A DNA stretch of 64,000 bases from NCBI RefSeq assembly GCF_040537815.1, contig NZ_JBEWSZ010000001.1:434001-498000 (forward strand), given 5' to 3'. Origin of the DNA: Mesorhizobium shangrilense (GTDB lineage: Bacteria > Pseudomonadota > Alphaproteobacteria > Rhizobiales > Rhizobiaceae). This document shows, piece by piece, positions 9,816-18,711 of the stretch. Position 1 is the stretch's first letter; each line of letters opens with the position of its first letter. Under the pieces are notes generated by a model. The model ran no database searches. It saw only the letters and a list, made by a program, of their open reading frames with translations, and was not told the origin of the DNA. The position numbers and the translations under genes were made by a program.

Positions 9816-10023
9816 CAGCACGATCGGTGATATCGGTGAAATCGCTGATTTCTCTCCCTTCACCCCACGCACCTTCCAGCGACCATCTTATTGTTCTTGT
9901 TTGCATTTCTAAAAATTCACGAAAAAGGGCGACCACCGACGACGTGCCAAAGATGGGTGCTGGAAGTTGTGTAGGGGCAAGGGAGAGAAATCACCGATTT
10001 CACCGATATCACCGATCGTGCTG
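9816..10023. repeat. Inverted iteron array, candidate replication origin
   Basis: Two 45-bp arms (9816-9860 and 9979-10023) are inverted copies with one mismatch. Each arm contains three 8-mers ATCGGTGA spaced exactly 9 bp (9823, 9832, 9841; the third reads ATCGCTGA); the right arm has three perfect inverse copies (9991, 10000, 10009). The 118-bp spacer has a weaker inner inverted repeat (CTTCCAGC/GCTGGAAG) and an AT-rich centre near 9890-9930. It begins four bases after the helicase stop. Iterons plus an AT-rich unwinding region next to initiator genes is the classical layout of plasmid and satellite origins. An operator array is the main alternative. Confidence 0.7.
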
Positions 10024-10044
10024 ACGTCCCGAAAGGATCGACCA

Positions 10045-10191
10045 GATGACCACGCCCAAACGCGATGAGCTGGAATTCAGGCTGGGCGAGGTGGCGCGAT
10101 TGTTACGCGCCCAAGCCCGCCGTCAGCCCGCCGGCGCTGGAGCAGGAACGGAAACTCAAGCTGCTGCTGCAGGACGTGGAGCGGCTTCTTG
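10045..10191 (+). CDS. Possible small protein, probably frameshifted
   Basis: ATG at 10045, with AAAGGA about nine bases upstream, opens MTTPKRDELEFRLGEVARLLRA... and then turns into an Ala/Gly-rich tail ending at 10191. In the +2 frame the same DNA continues with a convincing coiled-coil 'PALEQERKLKLLLQDVERLL' and 'EKQKLTKGAW' that runs into the next gene. The two halves look like one short coil protein with a frameshift between about 10110 and 10150, or a sequencing error. Function unknown. Confidence 0.4.
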
Positions 10192-10223
10192 AAAAGCAAA
10201 AGCTGACTAAAGGAGCGTGGACG

Positions 10224-10727
10224 ATGAGATCCGGCCATACGGAAAAGCCCAATTATGTCTGCCCTGTTATGAGAGTCCCTAAAAAAGGAGTGGGGCGCCC
10301 AACAACATTCCGCCCCGAGGCGCGACAGCTTGCCGAGCGCGGAGCTATGTTAGTTGAGATCGCCGCTGAACTAGGGTGCACGGATCGCACTATATCGCGC
10401 TGGCGCCTTAAGTACGCAGAATTCCGAGACGCGCTTGATCGCGGTCGTGACCGACGCGCGGCCGAACTGGTCGCTAACGCCCTGGAAGCACGGCGCCGTG
10501 ACGCCGAGGTCAAGGCCGCAGGCGAATCAGCACTCCGCGAGGCCGCGCTGGCGCTGCTAGAAATGCTAAAGGACATACCGGTTGGCATCGGCAAGGCCCC
10601 ACACCACGGGACGTCAGAACCCGCCGTCGGTCCCGTGCAAGCGACGCGCGACTTTGACGGCGAACCAACCTTCCACAACTTTGATGGGGAACCAGTCCCG
10701 TTGGACGATCCGCTCGCCGATTGGTGA
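10224..10727 (+). CDS. HTH protein resembling phage terminase small subunit
   Basis: A 167-residue DNA-binding protein. 'GRPTTFRPEARQLAERGAML' and 'VEIAAELGCTDRTISRWRLKY' form a helix-turn-helix of the kind found in phage terminase small subunits and related regulators, followed by a long charged helix ('FRDALDRGRDRRAAELVANA'). The start has AAAGGAG nine bases upstream. No terminase large subunit is present in the island, so a regulatory role or a remnant packaging function for helper capsids are both possible. Confidence 0.65.
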   Translation: MRSGHTEKPNYVCPVMRVPKKGVGRPTTFRPEARQLAERGAMLVEIAAELGCTDRTISRWRLKYAEFRDALDRGRDRRAAELVANALEARRRDAEVKAAGESALREAALALLEMLKDIPVGIGKAPHHGTSEPAVGPVQATRDFDGEPTFHNFDGEPVPLDDPLADW

Positions 10728-11054
10728 CTGGTGACCCTGCAGAGGGGCAGAGGGGGCATCACCATCCTTTTCTAACTGCTTCAGCATATTCTCCGAGGCT
10801 CGATGAACGATTAGGCGGAGAGAGCTCCCGGTATCTCAAGGCGTCAACCGTCGCCACGAGGGGATCACCGCGCTCTGCAACTGATTGTTCCGATTTGCTC
10901 TATCCACAACTTTAGCCGATCACGAGGGATCAAGAGCAATCACGGTTAGAATCAATTGGTGAGGTCTGTTTGGTGAGTGGTTAAGCGATTGACTCCAGTG
11001 TGTAATACGCCCCCGCGAGCTTTTATGATGGCTTCATTTACGCGCATCGGCCAC
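10728..11054. other. Intergenic region
   Basis: 327 bp between the HTH gene and the convergent membrane-protein pair. No gene with a ribosome site, no strong terminator and no repeat were seen. Confidence 0.5.
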
Positions 11055-11492
11055 TTACTTACCCTTCAAATCATCGGGGTTGACGACAACCCGTTCAACT
11101 TTTCCGAACAAATCTGCCGCCACGAGACCGAACGCAGCGCCAAATACAATTTCGAAAATGACGACTTGTTGCCGATCGCTAGAATCATTACCAGTGAGAG
11201 AAATTACGGTCCAGAGTAATCCAAGCAAGGTTATGACAGTTATTAATAGAGCAATAAGAGCATAGTTTAAATTTACCTTGGACGAATCTGCTGCGGCGGT
11301 CGCGTTGTCTACCGCATTCCTGACAATTGCCACGACATACGCAGCCGTAATTGGCATAAAGAGCAAGGCTACATCGATCTTCTGTGCAGAGCTCAAATAC
11401 GCATCCTTGCCAAAAAAGATAATGGCAAAGCAAATGGCGTGAACGGCTATAACGGATACCCCAATGCCCATACGGAAGTATTCTTTTTTCAT
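11055..11492 (-). CDS. Four-helix membrane protein
   Basis: A 145-residue integral membrane protein with hydrophobic segments near residues 8-25, 36-58, 72-98 and 110-130. It shares no motif I recognise. The ATG at 11492 overlaps the stop of the preceding gene (ATGA on the minus strand), so the two are coupled and probably co-act. Small multi-helix proteins paired with a larger partner in mobile islands are often effectors of phage-defence systems, but nothing here proves that. Confidence 0.7.
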   Translation of the reverse strand: MKKEYFRMGIGVSVIAVHAICFAIIFFGKDAYLSSAQKIDVALLFMPITAAYVVAIVRNAVDNATAAADSSKVNLNYALIALLITVITLLGLLWTVISLTGNDSSDRQQVVIFEIVFGAAFGLVAADLFGKVERVVVNPDDLKGK

Positions 11493-12412
11493 GGCGCGTG
11501 CTCGCACTTCATGGGCGATGAAAAGAGAATTTCCGCAAAGCGATCTCTCATAGTATCGTCTACATTTCTTTCATCAATGCTGGCATCGAAAGAGCCAATA
11601 TCATGATACCTGTCATTCTCAGGGGGGGCAGCGACCGGCGATCTTGCAAATTCGCTTTGTACAATTATGCTTGTCGCATCTACGCGCGCTCCAACATCGC
11701 TCATAAAGTTATCGGAATAGTGCTCGAAATAACCCATCCATACCTCAGCCGTTACGCGGAACCAGTATTTGTCGGAAATCAGATTGTTCAGGGTTTTGGA
11801 ATTGAACCCTTTTGATTTCTTGGCATGGTCAAGCAAAGTAATATCCCAACAAAACCCCTCTCCATAGTTTGCACATGGCGCAAAATTCACGGCAGAAAAG
11901 TATTTCGACAACCTATCGTGCATTTTGCACATGAGGTCATTCTTTATCATCGCTAAATTTTGTGGCGTGGGCTTATCAGCCAAAATGTCGGAAGGCTGAA
12001 GAGCCACCCGAAAAATTCCACTACCTCCGGATGTTCCGATTGGATGCACAGTTGGCCCCAATTTGGCGTCATTGATCACGGTATCTGCCCAGCTTTCCAA
12101 GCCCTCTGGAAAGCTGAGGTAGTATTGTGTCCCATCGTCACATCGCCAATCTTGATCGACATCGTGGACTATCCTACTCCCTTTGCTCTCTATGAGAGAT
12201 GTTACTGCTCCCAGATTTTCCTCTGGCCCTGCAATGCATATCGCTCCGGTAAGAATGGGATTTTGCGAATATTCTAGTTCTCTGGCCGCCAAGTTAGATG
12301 CGGCCGCCATAGCGAGAGCTCCAAACAGGGCTGAGAATGCCAAATTGCGTTGAATTGACACGGGCCGTGATGTCCCATTTGCACAATTAGTCGCAACGCA
12401 ATCTGATTCCAT
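11489..12412 (-). CDS. Exported or membrane-anchored hypothetical protein
   Basis: A 307-residue protein with a signal-like helix near residues 20-43 ('NLAFSALFGALAMAAASNLA') and a soluble remainder that contains several Cys residues, fitting a periplasmic domain. Not recognised. The true start is unclear: the ATG at 12412 has no clear ribosome site and a GTG at codon 18 would begin nearer the signal helix. It is coupled to the downstream four-helix protein by ATGA. Confidence 0.65.
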   Translation of the reverse strand: MESDCVATNCANGTSRPVSIQRNLAFSALFGALAMAAASNLAARELEYSQNPILTGAICIAGPEENLGAVTSLIESKGSRIVHDVDQDWRCDDGTQYYLSFPEGLESWADTVINDAKLGPTVHPIGTSGGSGIFRVALQPSDILADKPTPQNLAMIKNDLMCKMHDRLSKYFSAVNFAPCANYGEGFCWDITLLDHAKKSKGFNSKTLNNLISDKYWFRVTAEVWMGYFEHYSDNFMSDVGARVDATSIIVQSEFARSPVAAPPENDRYHDIGSFDASIDERNVDDTMRDRFAEILFSSPMKCEHAP

Positions 12413-12602
12413 CAGTTCGAGTTTTGCAATAATAGGCCGCCACTTTCTTCAGTGCGGTCGAGACGGCTCCGTTCAATCTATCTCGGCCTGCAACAAGCGC
12501 GGCCAGCCGAACCTCGCGGTTAGCGATCCTTGCTAGTAGCCCGAGAACGCCCAAAGAATCATCGAAACCAGCGGAGCAGTCCTCCGCCAATCTTGGCACC
12601 AT
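12387..12602 (-). CDS. Possible small hypothetical protein
   Basis: A 71-residue frame between the methyltransferase and the exported-protein gene, overlapping the latter by 26 bp. Composition (balanced charged and aliphatic residues, 'LARIANREVRLAALVAGRD') looks coding, but no strong ribosome site was seen and no family is recognised. Confidence 0.35.
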   Translation of the reverse strand: MVPRLAEDCSAGFDDSLGVLGLLARIANREVRLAALVAGRDRLNGAVSTALKKVAAYYCKTRTDGIRLRCD

Positions 12603-12623
12603 AATGGTTGCTCAATCGACACC

Positions 12624-14300
12624 CTAGCCCGTCAATGTCACAAAGCGCGGGTCGACAAATACTCCTTTGGCCGCAATGATCTTTTCGCCGTCGAATGGGA
12701 GCAGCAACTCTAGCTGATCCTTGTCCTTCCGTCGGATAGAAGGCGTTAGTTTCCTTTCGGGAATCGGCAGCGGAGGCAGCTTTGGCATACGTCCGGAAAG
12801 CATATCTTCGATTGTCGCGATCTGAATTCTAGGCAGTCGACCATGAGCAGAGCGAGTGACAAACCCGGCGTCAGCAGCTTCGCGGACCATTGGTTGAGTC
12901 GGTTCGGCAAGCGAGACGAGAATACCCATTTCCGCTTCCTCACGCTCGATCACGCCGCGTAGATCGCGCACCATTTGCGCGCCAACGTGTTCGCCACCCT
13001 TAACAGATATGATAATTCGACCGTCACCGTAGGGACCGTTCTTGTAGAGAATGTTTCCATCAATGCCGCGGTCAGCCCCTCGTTTTTCTTCCCGATAGGT
13101 TTGCGCGCCGACGCGCCACGCTGCCCACCATTGGAATTGATGTTTGTCCCGTCTAGCAAGGTCACGTGCACTCGCGAGATCGACTGGCCGACCATGCACT
13201 GAGAAAGATGCATTAGGATGATTGGCCTTTAGCCGAGCTTCGATGAGCGTTACCGCATAGTGGGTTACATCAATGCCGACCCATTGACGCCCGATCCGTT
13301 CTGCCGCTTCAACAGTAGTGCCGCAGCCACAGAAGGGATCAAGCACGACGTCGCCGGGGTCCGAGGATGCCTGAATTATGCGTTCTAGAAGGCTGAGAGG
13401 CTTTTGTGTCGGGTACCCTAGTGCTTCTCTGCCAGATGCCGCTTTTATATCTGACCAGTCGTTCTGAAGAGCTACGCCGGGCATTTCGTCAAGATACCGC
13501 TTTTGGGCCGGGACGGTGCCGGGTTTAGTCTGAACGACCCGCCCTTGAGAAATTAATAGGTCCATCTTCTCCCGGCTGAACCTCCAGTGTCTCTTAATCC
13601 CCATCACTTCATAAAGTGGATTGCCTTTGGCGGCTCCGCCAGGGCCGGTGAGGTCGCTCAACCTATATGCGCGGCCTGTTCCTGGCTCTCTGTGTTTATA
13701 GAAATCCCGCACATACCCGGGATCATAGGGGGTATACTGAGTGTTCCATTTCCATTTATCGGACTTGGTGTAGAAAAGTATCGTGTCGCGCACGTTTCCG
13801 TATTGTTTTCGTCCTTGCTTCGCGTCGTTGTGCGCAGACTGGCGCCTCCAACTTATCTCCGTTCGGAAACCCGACGGACCAAACAGCGCGTCTAGGATGA
13901 TTTTCAAATAGTGGCTGGCGTTGGGATCGCAGTGTAAATACAGCGATCCGGTCGGCTTCAGAACATCACGTAATTCTTGCAGCCGTACCGCCATCATCGC
14001 TAAATAGGCCATCATCGCATTCTGACCTATCCAAGCTCGCATTCCCTTTAGGGCCAGAGCAACATCACCGGACGCACGCATAACGTCTTCGTATGCTTCA
14101 GCGGCATGTTCACCCCACTCCCATGTATCCCTGAAAGCTTCAGCTTGCGCCTCGGTAGGGGCTCCGCCATCCTCGCGAAAAAGCACATTGTAATTTGCAT
14201 TCGAGTTGAACGGCGGGTCGAGATAGACGAGATCAACAGATTCCGGATTGATCCTCTCGCGAAGAACGTGAAGATTGTCGCCAAAGAATAATTTGTTCAT
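12624..14300 (-). CDS. DNA N6-adenine/N4-cytosine methyltransferase fused to Mrr-like nuclease domain
   Basis: A 558-residue fusion. Motif IV DPPF (residues 28-31) precedes motif I DPFCGCGTT (321-329), the beta-class order. It should methylate adenine N6 or cytosine N4 using S-adenosylmethionine. Residues about 385-490 form a second domain: 'GADRGIDGN' with D414 and 'IISVKGGEH' with S432-x-K434, an Mrr/PD-(D/E)xK-like pattern where the usual Glu/Gln is Ser. That change may make it non-cleaving or specificity-only. A divergent HNH nuclease starts 160 bp away, so the pair may form a restriction-modification unit. Confidence 0.87.
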   Translation of the reverse strand: MNKLFFGDNLHVLRERINPESVDLVYLDPPFNSNANYNVLFREDGGAPTEAQAEAFRDTWEWGEHAAEAYEDVMRASGDVALALKGMRAWIGQNAMMAYLAMMAVRLQELRDVLKPTGSLYLHCDPNASHYLKIILDALFGPSGFRTEISWRRQSAHNDAKQGRKQYGNVRDTILFYTKSDKWKWNTQYTPYDPGYVRDFYKHREPGTGRAYRLSDLTGPGGAAKGNPLYEVMGIKRHWRFSREKMDLLISQGRVVQTKPGTVPAQKRYLDEMPGVALQNDWSDIKAASGREALGYPTQKPLSLLERIIQASSDPGDVVLDPFCGCGTTVEAAERIGRQWVGIDVTHYAVTLIEARLKANHPNASFSVHGRPVDLASARDLARRDKHQFQWWAAWRVGAQTYREEKRGADRGIDGNILYKNGPYGDGRIIISVKGGEHVGAQMVRDLRGVIEREEAEMGILVSLAEPTQPMVREAADAGFVTRSAHGRLPRIQIATIEDMLSGRMPKLPPLPIPERKLTPSIRRKDKDQLELLLPFDGEKIIAAKGVFVDPRFVTLTG

Positions 14301-14460
14301 CGTCGCCGCCCCAGTTGCGTCAGGCGATAATCCCTTGCATACATTAAATTAGCATTGTGGAAAGGTTACCAAATAACTAATATCCAGTTATGCTACATGC
14401 GCATTCGCAAAAAGCGCGAAGTCAGTATCATCAATCAGCCAATTTGAGAGATTCATTGTC

Positions 14461-15180
14461 ATGCCTGTAACAAAAGGGTCCGGCAATCCGAAGTGGACAC
14501 GCGACGAATCCTTGTTAGCACTAGATTTGCTTTACAGACACGGAAAGCCAATCGACCGACATCATACCGACGTTTTGGAGTTGTCGAACCTGCTTCGTGC
14601 AGCCTCGATTTATCCGGAGGCGGGACGGAAGGACAACTTTCGCAACGCCGATGGTGTAGCGCTGAAGATGCAAAACTTGCTATCTGCGATTGATCCGAAC
14701 CGCGGGCTTAGCTTCTCAAACACGGACACGAAGGTCGTTGCGGAATTTCCGAGCAGCCGAAAGATCGAGCTTGCCCAACTGGCAACGGCTATTCGACTTG
14801 CCCTTTTAGCCGGTTTTCTAATCGAAACAGATGACGAAGACCTGGAATTTGCCGAAGGCAGGATTTTGACTGTCAGGCACCGTCAACGAGATCGGCGATT
14901 GCGAACGAAACTCATCGAAGCGCGACGGCCATCGGGACTGAAATGCGAGGTGTGCAGCTTCGGAGTAACCGCGAATGCTCCGCGGTCGACCGACAGTCTG
15001 TTTGAAGGACATCACACAATCCCTTTGGCTGCGGCGGAAGGCGAGCGCTATACGCGCCTATCTGACATGTCACTGCTCTGCGCTTGCTGCCATCGGTTCA
15101 TCCATCGACTGATCGCAGACAATAAGCGCTGGATTGGCATCGCCGAAGCTAGTGAGGCGCGCACAAAGATTCATTTGTGA
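14461..15180 (+). CDS. HNH endonuclease, likely restriction partner
   Basis: A 239-residue nuclease. The C-terminal HNH/zinc site is visible as 'CEVCSFG' (about residue 160), 'FEGHHTIPLA' and 'LLCACCHRFIH'. The N-terminal half ('WTRDESLLALDLLYRHGKP', 'ELSNLLRA', 'FRNADGVALKMQNL') matches the N-terminal domain often found in bacterial HNH restriction enzymes. It is transcribed divergently from the methyltransferase across 160 bp that would hold both promoters. Activity on unmodified or on modified DNA cannot be distinguished. Confidence 0.85.
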   Translation: MPVTKGSGNPKWTRDESLLALDLLYRHGKPIDRHHTDVLELSNLLRAASIYPEAGRKDNFRNADGVALKMQNLLSAIDPNRGLSFSNTDTKVVAEFPSSRKIELAQLATAIRLALLAGFLIETDDEDLEFAEGRILTVRHRQRDRRLRTKLIEARRPSGLKCEVCSFGVTANAPRSTDSLFEGHHTIPLAAAEGERYTRLSDMSLLCACCHRFIHRLIADNKRWIGIAEASEARTKIHL

Positions 15181-15706
15181 GCCCCAATCACGCGCAACAG
15201 TGGTGACCTATTCCGGTTAGTCGTGCCGAAAACGCATGAAGATCAGCGAAACGGACGGAATATGCTTCCGCCAGCACACCCCTGCTGATGGCGTCACAAT
15301 TTGATCGCATGCCCACACGCGCCAAATTCGCGCCTGCGAACATCATACATATCTAGCTGTCGAAGCAATTCGGCACGGTCACACCATTCAAAGGTACCTG
15401 TGGGGCACCATGGGTGGCGTCAAAACTTGGTATGGTGCCTGCTAGCACACCACAGCGGTCGATGTTAAACCAATTGCAACTGTCGAGCGAGGATTTGCGC
15501 GAGCGTTGGCAGAACATCGATCAGGACGTCGGCATCGAATATGCCGCGCCGAGGCTGCGCTGGATCGCTGACGCGTCGGAATACTTTTGGGTCACGAGCT
15601 CAAGCGATTCATCGGCAGCAGCGCGAGAGGAGGAATCTGAACGAAATTCTCTGCAGGGTCTTGTGGTGGCTCAACAACGCTTTCCGGAAATAGAGGACAT
15701 CCAGTT
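15181..15706. other. Intergenic region with unclear open frame
   Basis: 526 bp without a confident gene. One + frame (about 15414-15761) reads plausibly in its middle ('RWQNIDQDVGIEYAAPRLRW') but has no good ribosome site and ends inside the next gene in another frame. It may be a decayed gene. Confidence 0.4.
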
Positions 15707-16438
15707 TTGTCCAAATCAATTGGTAAGGCAGTCAACTCGAACACAACGCGATTGCATCTAACCGCTGGCAGCCATGCGTCGCGAGATGAGGGGACTTGCG
15801 CGCTAGAAATGGTCGCTTGGCTATCAGGCGCACCACACACCGATCGACCGACGGGGGTTTGTCCCATCATCGCTGCCTTTGTTCGCGGTATCAACGACAG
15901 TGCCAATGAGTCGACGCGCGATGAACTAATACCGCACCTCACGGTTCTCATCGGCACGATCGATCCGGCGATGCAGCAATCACGAAATGAGTTCTTCGCG
16001 TGGCAAGCGATCCACGCCGCTGGCGTCGTCCTGCGCGGTGAAGGAAAGAACCGCTTCGGCAGGTTTCTGGGAGCTTCTACAACCCTCGAAGAAGCCCGTG
16101 GTCGAGCTGAACGAATTCGCGAGATAATGCGCGGGAGGGAAAAGGGAGTCGAACGGCATTTCACTCCCATCGATCGTGCACTTTATCATGCGCATCGAGC
16201 GGCTAACTGCGCGCTTTGGTTCGCCAGGAGTAGCCACCTTCCGTTTGGCGGCGCGACATCCATGACACCAGAAACCGCGAGTGCCGATTCCTCGGCGAGC
16301 GTATTTGCCATTGCCTTTGAACTGGGGATTGCAGAAGCCTGGTCGATGGCATTGCAGGCGACGGGCGCGGCTGCTGGACTCGAAAACGGTGCTGCGCACC
16401 GCTGGCATCAGACTGAATGTGATCGCCACGGGAAGTAG
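15707..16438 (+). CDS. Conserved hypothetical protein
   Basis: A 243-residue soluble protein. The N-terminal part ('LTAGSHASRDEGTCALEMVAW', then 'GVCPIIAAFVRGINDS') resembles a conserved hypothetical family scattered in actinobacterial and rhizobial genomes and mobile elements, with invariant His, Cys and Asp-rich positions; no biochemical function is known to me. No signal peptide or membrane segment. It is convergent with the thermonuclease gene. Confidence 0.65.
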   Translation: MSKSIGKAVNSNTTRLHLTAGSHASRDEGTCALEMVAWLSGAPHTDRPTGVCPIIAAFVRGINDSANESTRDELIPHLTVLIGTIDPAMQQSRNEFFAWQAIHAAGVVLRGEGKNRFGRFLGASTTLEEARGRAERIREIMRGREKGVERHFTPIDRALYHAHRAANCALWFARSSHLPFGGATSMTPETASADSSASVFAIAFELGIAEAWSMALQATGAAAGLENGAAHRWHQTECDRHGK

Positions 16439-16493
16439 TCGTAGGAGGTCTTAAGGGCGACGCTAGGCATTTTGCTAGCCCTCCATGCAGGTT

Positions 16494-17336
16494 TCACTTT
16501 TTCGATTTGCGCCACCCTGCCGCCATAGCTTCGGCCTCGGAGCAAAACCACCTCTCGCCCTTAGCCTCGGTGATCTTTGTCACGCCATAATATTTCTGAC
16601 CCGGCATGTGATAGATGCGCTCGCCTTCGGCCGAAATGTTGCCCTTGATGTAGCACCCACTATTGCCGGCGGCGAAGAGAGGAGCGCTTGCCGACTGGCC
16701 ATCGTCCCGATGCTCGGCGCGCCAATCCCAAGGCGGCTGAAACGTGCCAACCCACACACCAACCTTTGTCGCCTCGGCCTTCGCCTGCTGTAATGCGTAG
16801 GCACCGTGGCTGTAGCGGGGCCAGTCTAGCGCCTGGCCATGCTCGACCATCCACGAGGCAATGCTGGAGCCGTCCGCACGCCGGCAATCGCCGACATACC
16901 GGCCGTAGCGGTCCCAACTGACGAAGGTACACTGGACCGGCCGCGAGGCCTCAAGGAAGGCATCAAGGACAGCGGCCGACTTTGCCCCGCACTGATAGCG
17001 AAAGCCCTTGGCGTCGTCGCACTGCTGGGCAGATTCCGGCGCATCGATGCCGTTGAAGCGGATGCGCTGTCCGTGGATCTCGATCGTGTCGCCGTCGATG
17101 ACTGAGGCCACCCCGGCGATCGGCGCCGGTGAACTTCCAATCCAGTGCGACGGGTTGAGGTCGGGCGCGCTTTCGCTGTGCTGCACGAGAAACAACGTCG
17201 CGTAGGCGGCCATCGCTGCGACTGTCACGAACACGAGCCGCTTCGGAATGCTTGCCAGCAGGCGCGCGCGCCGAACCCTGGCACCGGTCCGTTTGCGCCA
17301 TTGGTCAGACCGATTGTCGTGACGGTATCTGTCCAC
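16494..17336 (-). CDS. Membrane-anchored thermonuclease with C-terminal GNIS/WFCSEAEA domain
   Basis: About 280 residues. One N-terminal helix (near 'RLVFVTVAAMAAYATLFLV') exports or anchors it. The staphylococcal-nuclease-like domain follows: 'VIDGDTIEI', 'RFNGIDAPE' and 'WDRYGRYVGDC' carry the calcium-binding Asp and the catalytic Arg/Glu region. A C-terminal module of about 55 residues ('CYIKGNISAEGERIYHMPG', then 'GERWFCSEAEAMAAGWR') matches the standalone protein at 21497-21778. It would degrade nucleic acids at the envelope. The start is uncertain: the GTG at 17336 has GGAGAAGG nearby. Confidence 0.83.
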   Translation of the reverse strand: MDRYRHDNRSDQWRKRTGARVRRARLLASIPKRLVFVTVAAMAAYATLFLVQHSESAPDLNPSHWIGSSPAPIAGVASVIDGDTIEIHGQRIRFNGIDAPESAQQCDDAKGFRYQCGAKSAAVLDAFLEASRPVQCTFVSWDRYGRYVGDCRRADGSSIASWMVEHGQALDWPRYSHGAYALQQAKAEATKVGVWVGTFQPPWDWRAEHRDDGQSASAPLFAAGNSGCYIKGNISAEGERIYHMPGQKYYGVTKITEAKGERWFCSEAEAMAAGWRKSKK

Positions 17337-17886
17337 GCCCCTTCTCCCCACGGGCAGAATGCGACTCTTGCCGTATGGAGTCCAGAAGCACTTCCAGCGC
17401 CCACAGGAGCGGAACCGCGAGTGGAGACCGACTTTCGATGGAAAAATCGTACAAGTGCGCCCCTATAAGGCGCAATTTAGATGTAGATTGACGTAGAAAA
17501 CCTAACAAAAACAGCGACGGCGCGATGTTGTGTCCAATAATTGTACCAACGGAAGGTCCAACATGCCGCAGCTACGCCGTGGCAACCCAGCCGACAGCTG
17601 CGAAGCCGAGGCTCAATCTCGCGCCACCACGGGCGCTCAGCTCTTCCTCGATCGGATGGGACGGCAGGTCAGCGCTTGCCCGCCGCTACCGCGAGGTACT
17701 GGCGACGGTTGGGAGCTTCAGCGCCGGCTCGGTCGAGACACCCGGATCAAAGCATTAGAGGTGCGGTTGGTCTGCACAAGGTGCGGGAACCGTTATCACA
17801 ACGGTTTCTGCATCGCCAAACAGAAGCGTTTAGCTGCCGCCCTTCAGTCTGGTCTTTCTACAAATCTTGGTGCAATACTTTGAGAT
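17337..17886. other. Region with a doubtful CxxC reading frame
   Basis: 550 bp without a confident gene. A + frame from an ATG at 17563 to 17883 contains 'LVCTRCGNRYHNGFC', a possible zinc-ribbon remnant, but lacks a good ribosome site and two other frames are equally open. Probably decayed sequence. Confidence 0.35.
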
Positions 17887-18312
17887 ATGAGCAACCAGAC
17901 ACCGGCAAAAAATACAGGCAGGCGACGGACCGTCATGTGGGTGGTCGTATTCTATCTCAGCTTATGTGCCCTTGCTATGCTGGGGAAGTTAACTACCCCT
18001 CCTGAGACGGCGCAAGAGACGCAGCGACGGCTGGAAGCGCAGGTGGCCGCAAACCAAGCTACAGCCGCGAGGCGATCTCGACATGTTGAGCTTTGCAAAA
18101 TCGGCTTGCTCTGTACGGACTATGCAAAAGCCCGCCAAGAGTGCGCGGTTGCAGGTGATTTCCGAAACTGCCTTGACGTAAAGATGGGTGATCGTATTTA
18201 TGGCGTCAGCGATTGTGCCGACGACGGCACGGTGCTCAACCCGCCCTCAGACATGCCGACCACGTTGCAGTGCCTTGATGTCAGCATCGAGTCAGCTCTC
18301 CATCTTCAATAG
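17887..18312 (+). CDS. Single-pass membrane protein with Cys-rich exterior
   Basis: A 141-residue protein with one helix at about residues 15-33 ('VMWVVVFYLSLCALAMLGK'), a short coil and a C-terminal domain with six cysteines, probably periplasmic with disulfides. Not recognised. It lies between the thermonuclease and the three-gene cassette with no clear operon partner. Confidence 0.6.
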   Translation: MSNQTPAKNTGRRRTVMWVVVFYLSLCALAMLGKLTTPPETAQETQRRLEAQVAANQATAARRSRHVELCKIGLLCTDYAKARQECAVAGDFRNCLDVKMGDRIYGVSDCADDGTVLNPPSDMPTTLQCLDVSIESALHLQ

Positions 18313-18409
18313 TATATCGCGCCAGCGCCTTGAGTGTTCATTCAGGACTTTGTTGGCGCGAGCACCGTTGTGAGCCGGGCTCCAGGCCAGGTGTGAGACT
18401 GAGGCGGAG

Positions 18410-18616
18410 TTGGACCGGCAACTTCCCAGCCAACGGCATCCTTGGTTGCTCCTCGCAATAGGCGGGAGCGATGCTATCGCCTACGTCGATTTGGAAGCTA
18501 ATGGAGACGTCCAAGTCGATATTAGCGGTCGGCACTATACGAAGGATGAAGTGGTATCGCGCCTGCTGCGTTCGCTCCGGAATAAGATCGGCGGCACCAT
18601 CGAAGATGACGGGTAA
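18410..18616 (+). CDS. Possible small hypothetical protein (TTG start)
   Basis: A 68-residue frame beginning at TTG. The middle ('AYVDLEANGDVQVDISGRHY') looks like beta strands and is more protein-like than the surrounding frames. No proper ribosome spacing and no known family, so it is weakly supported. Confidence 0.35.
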   Translation: MDRQLPSQRHPWLLLAIGGSDAIAYVDLEANGDVQVDISGRHYTKDEVVSRLLRSLRNKIGGTIEDDG

Positions 18617-18711
18617 GCAGGTCTGCTACCCTTTCCGCTCACCATTGCGTGCGTTGAGTTTCCGCGCGCCCCGAGCCTATACGCTTCCGGCAAACGGAGT
18701 GGCGGTCGACA

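Noticed and set aside
9816..10023. Iteron array as a CRISPR array
   Set aside because: Units are 8 bp with 1-bp gaps and arranged in two inverted arms; there are no spacers and no cas genes.
9816..10023. Inverted repeat as a miniature transposon (MITE)
   Set aside because: No flanking target duplication is visible, and internal iteron periodicity beside the replication genes explains it better.
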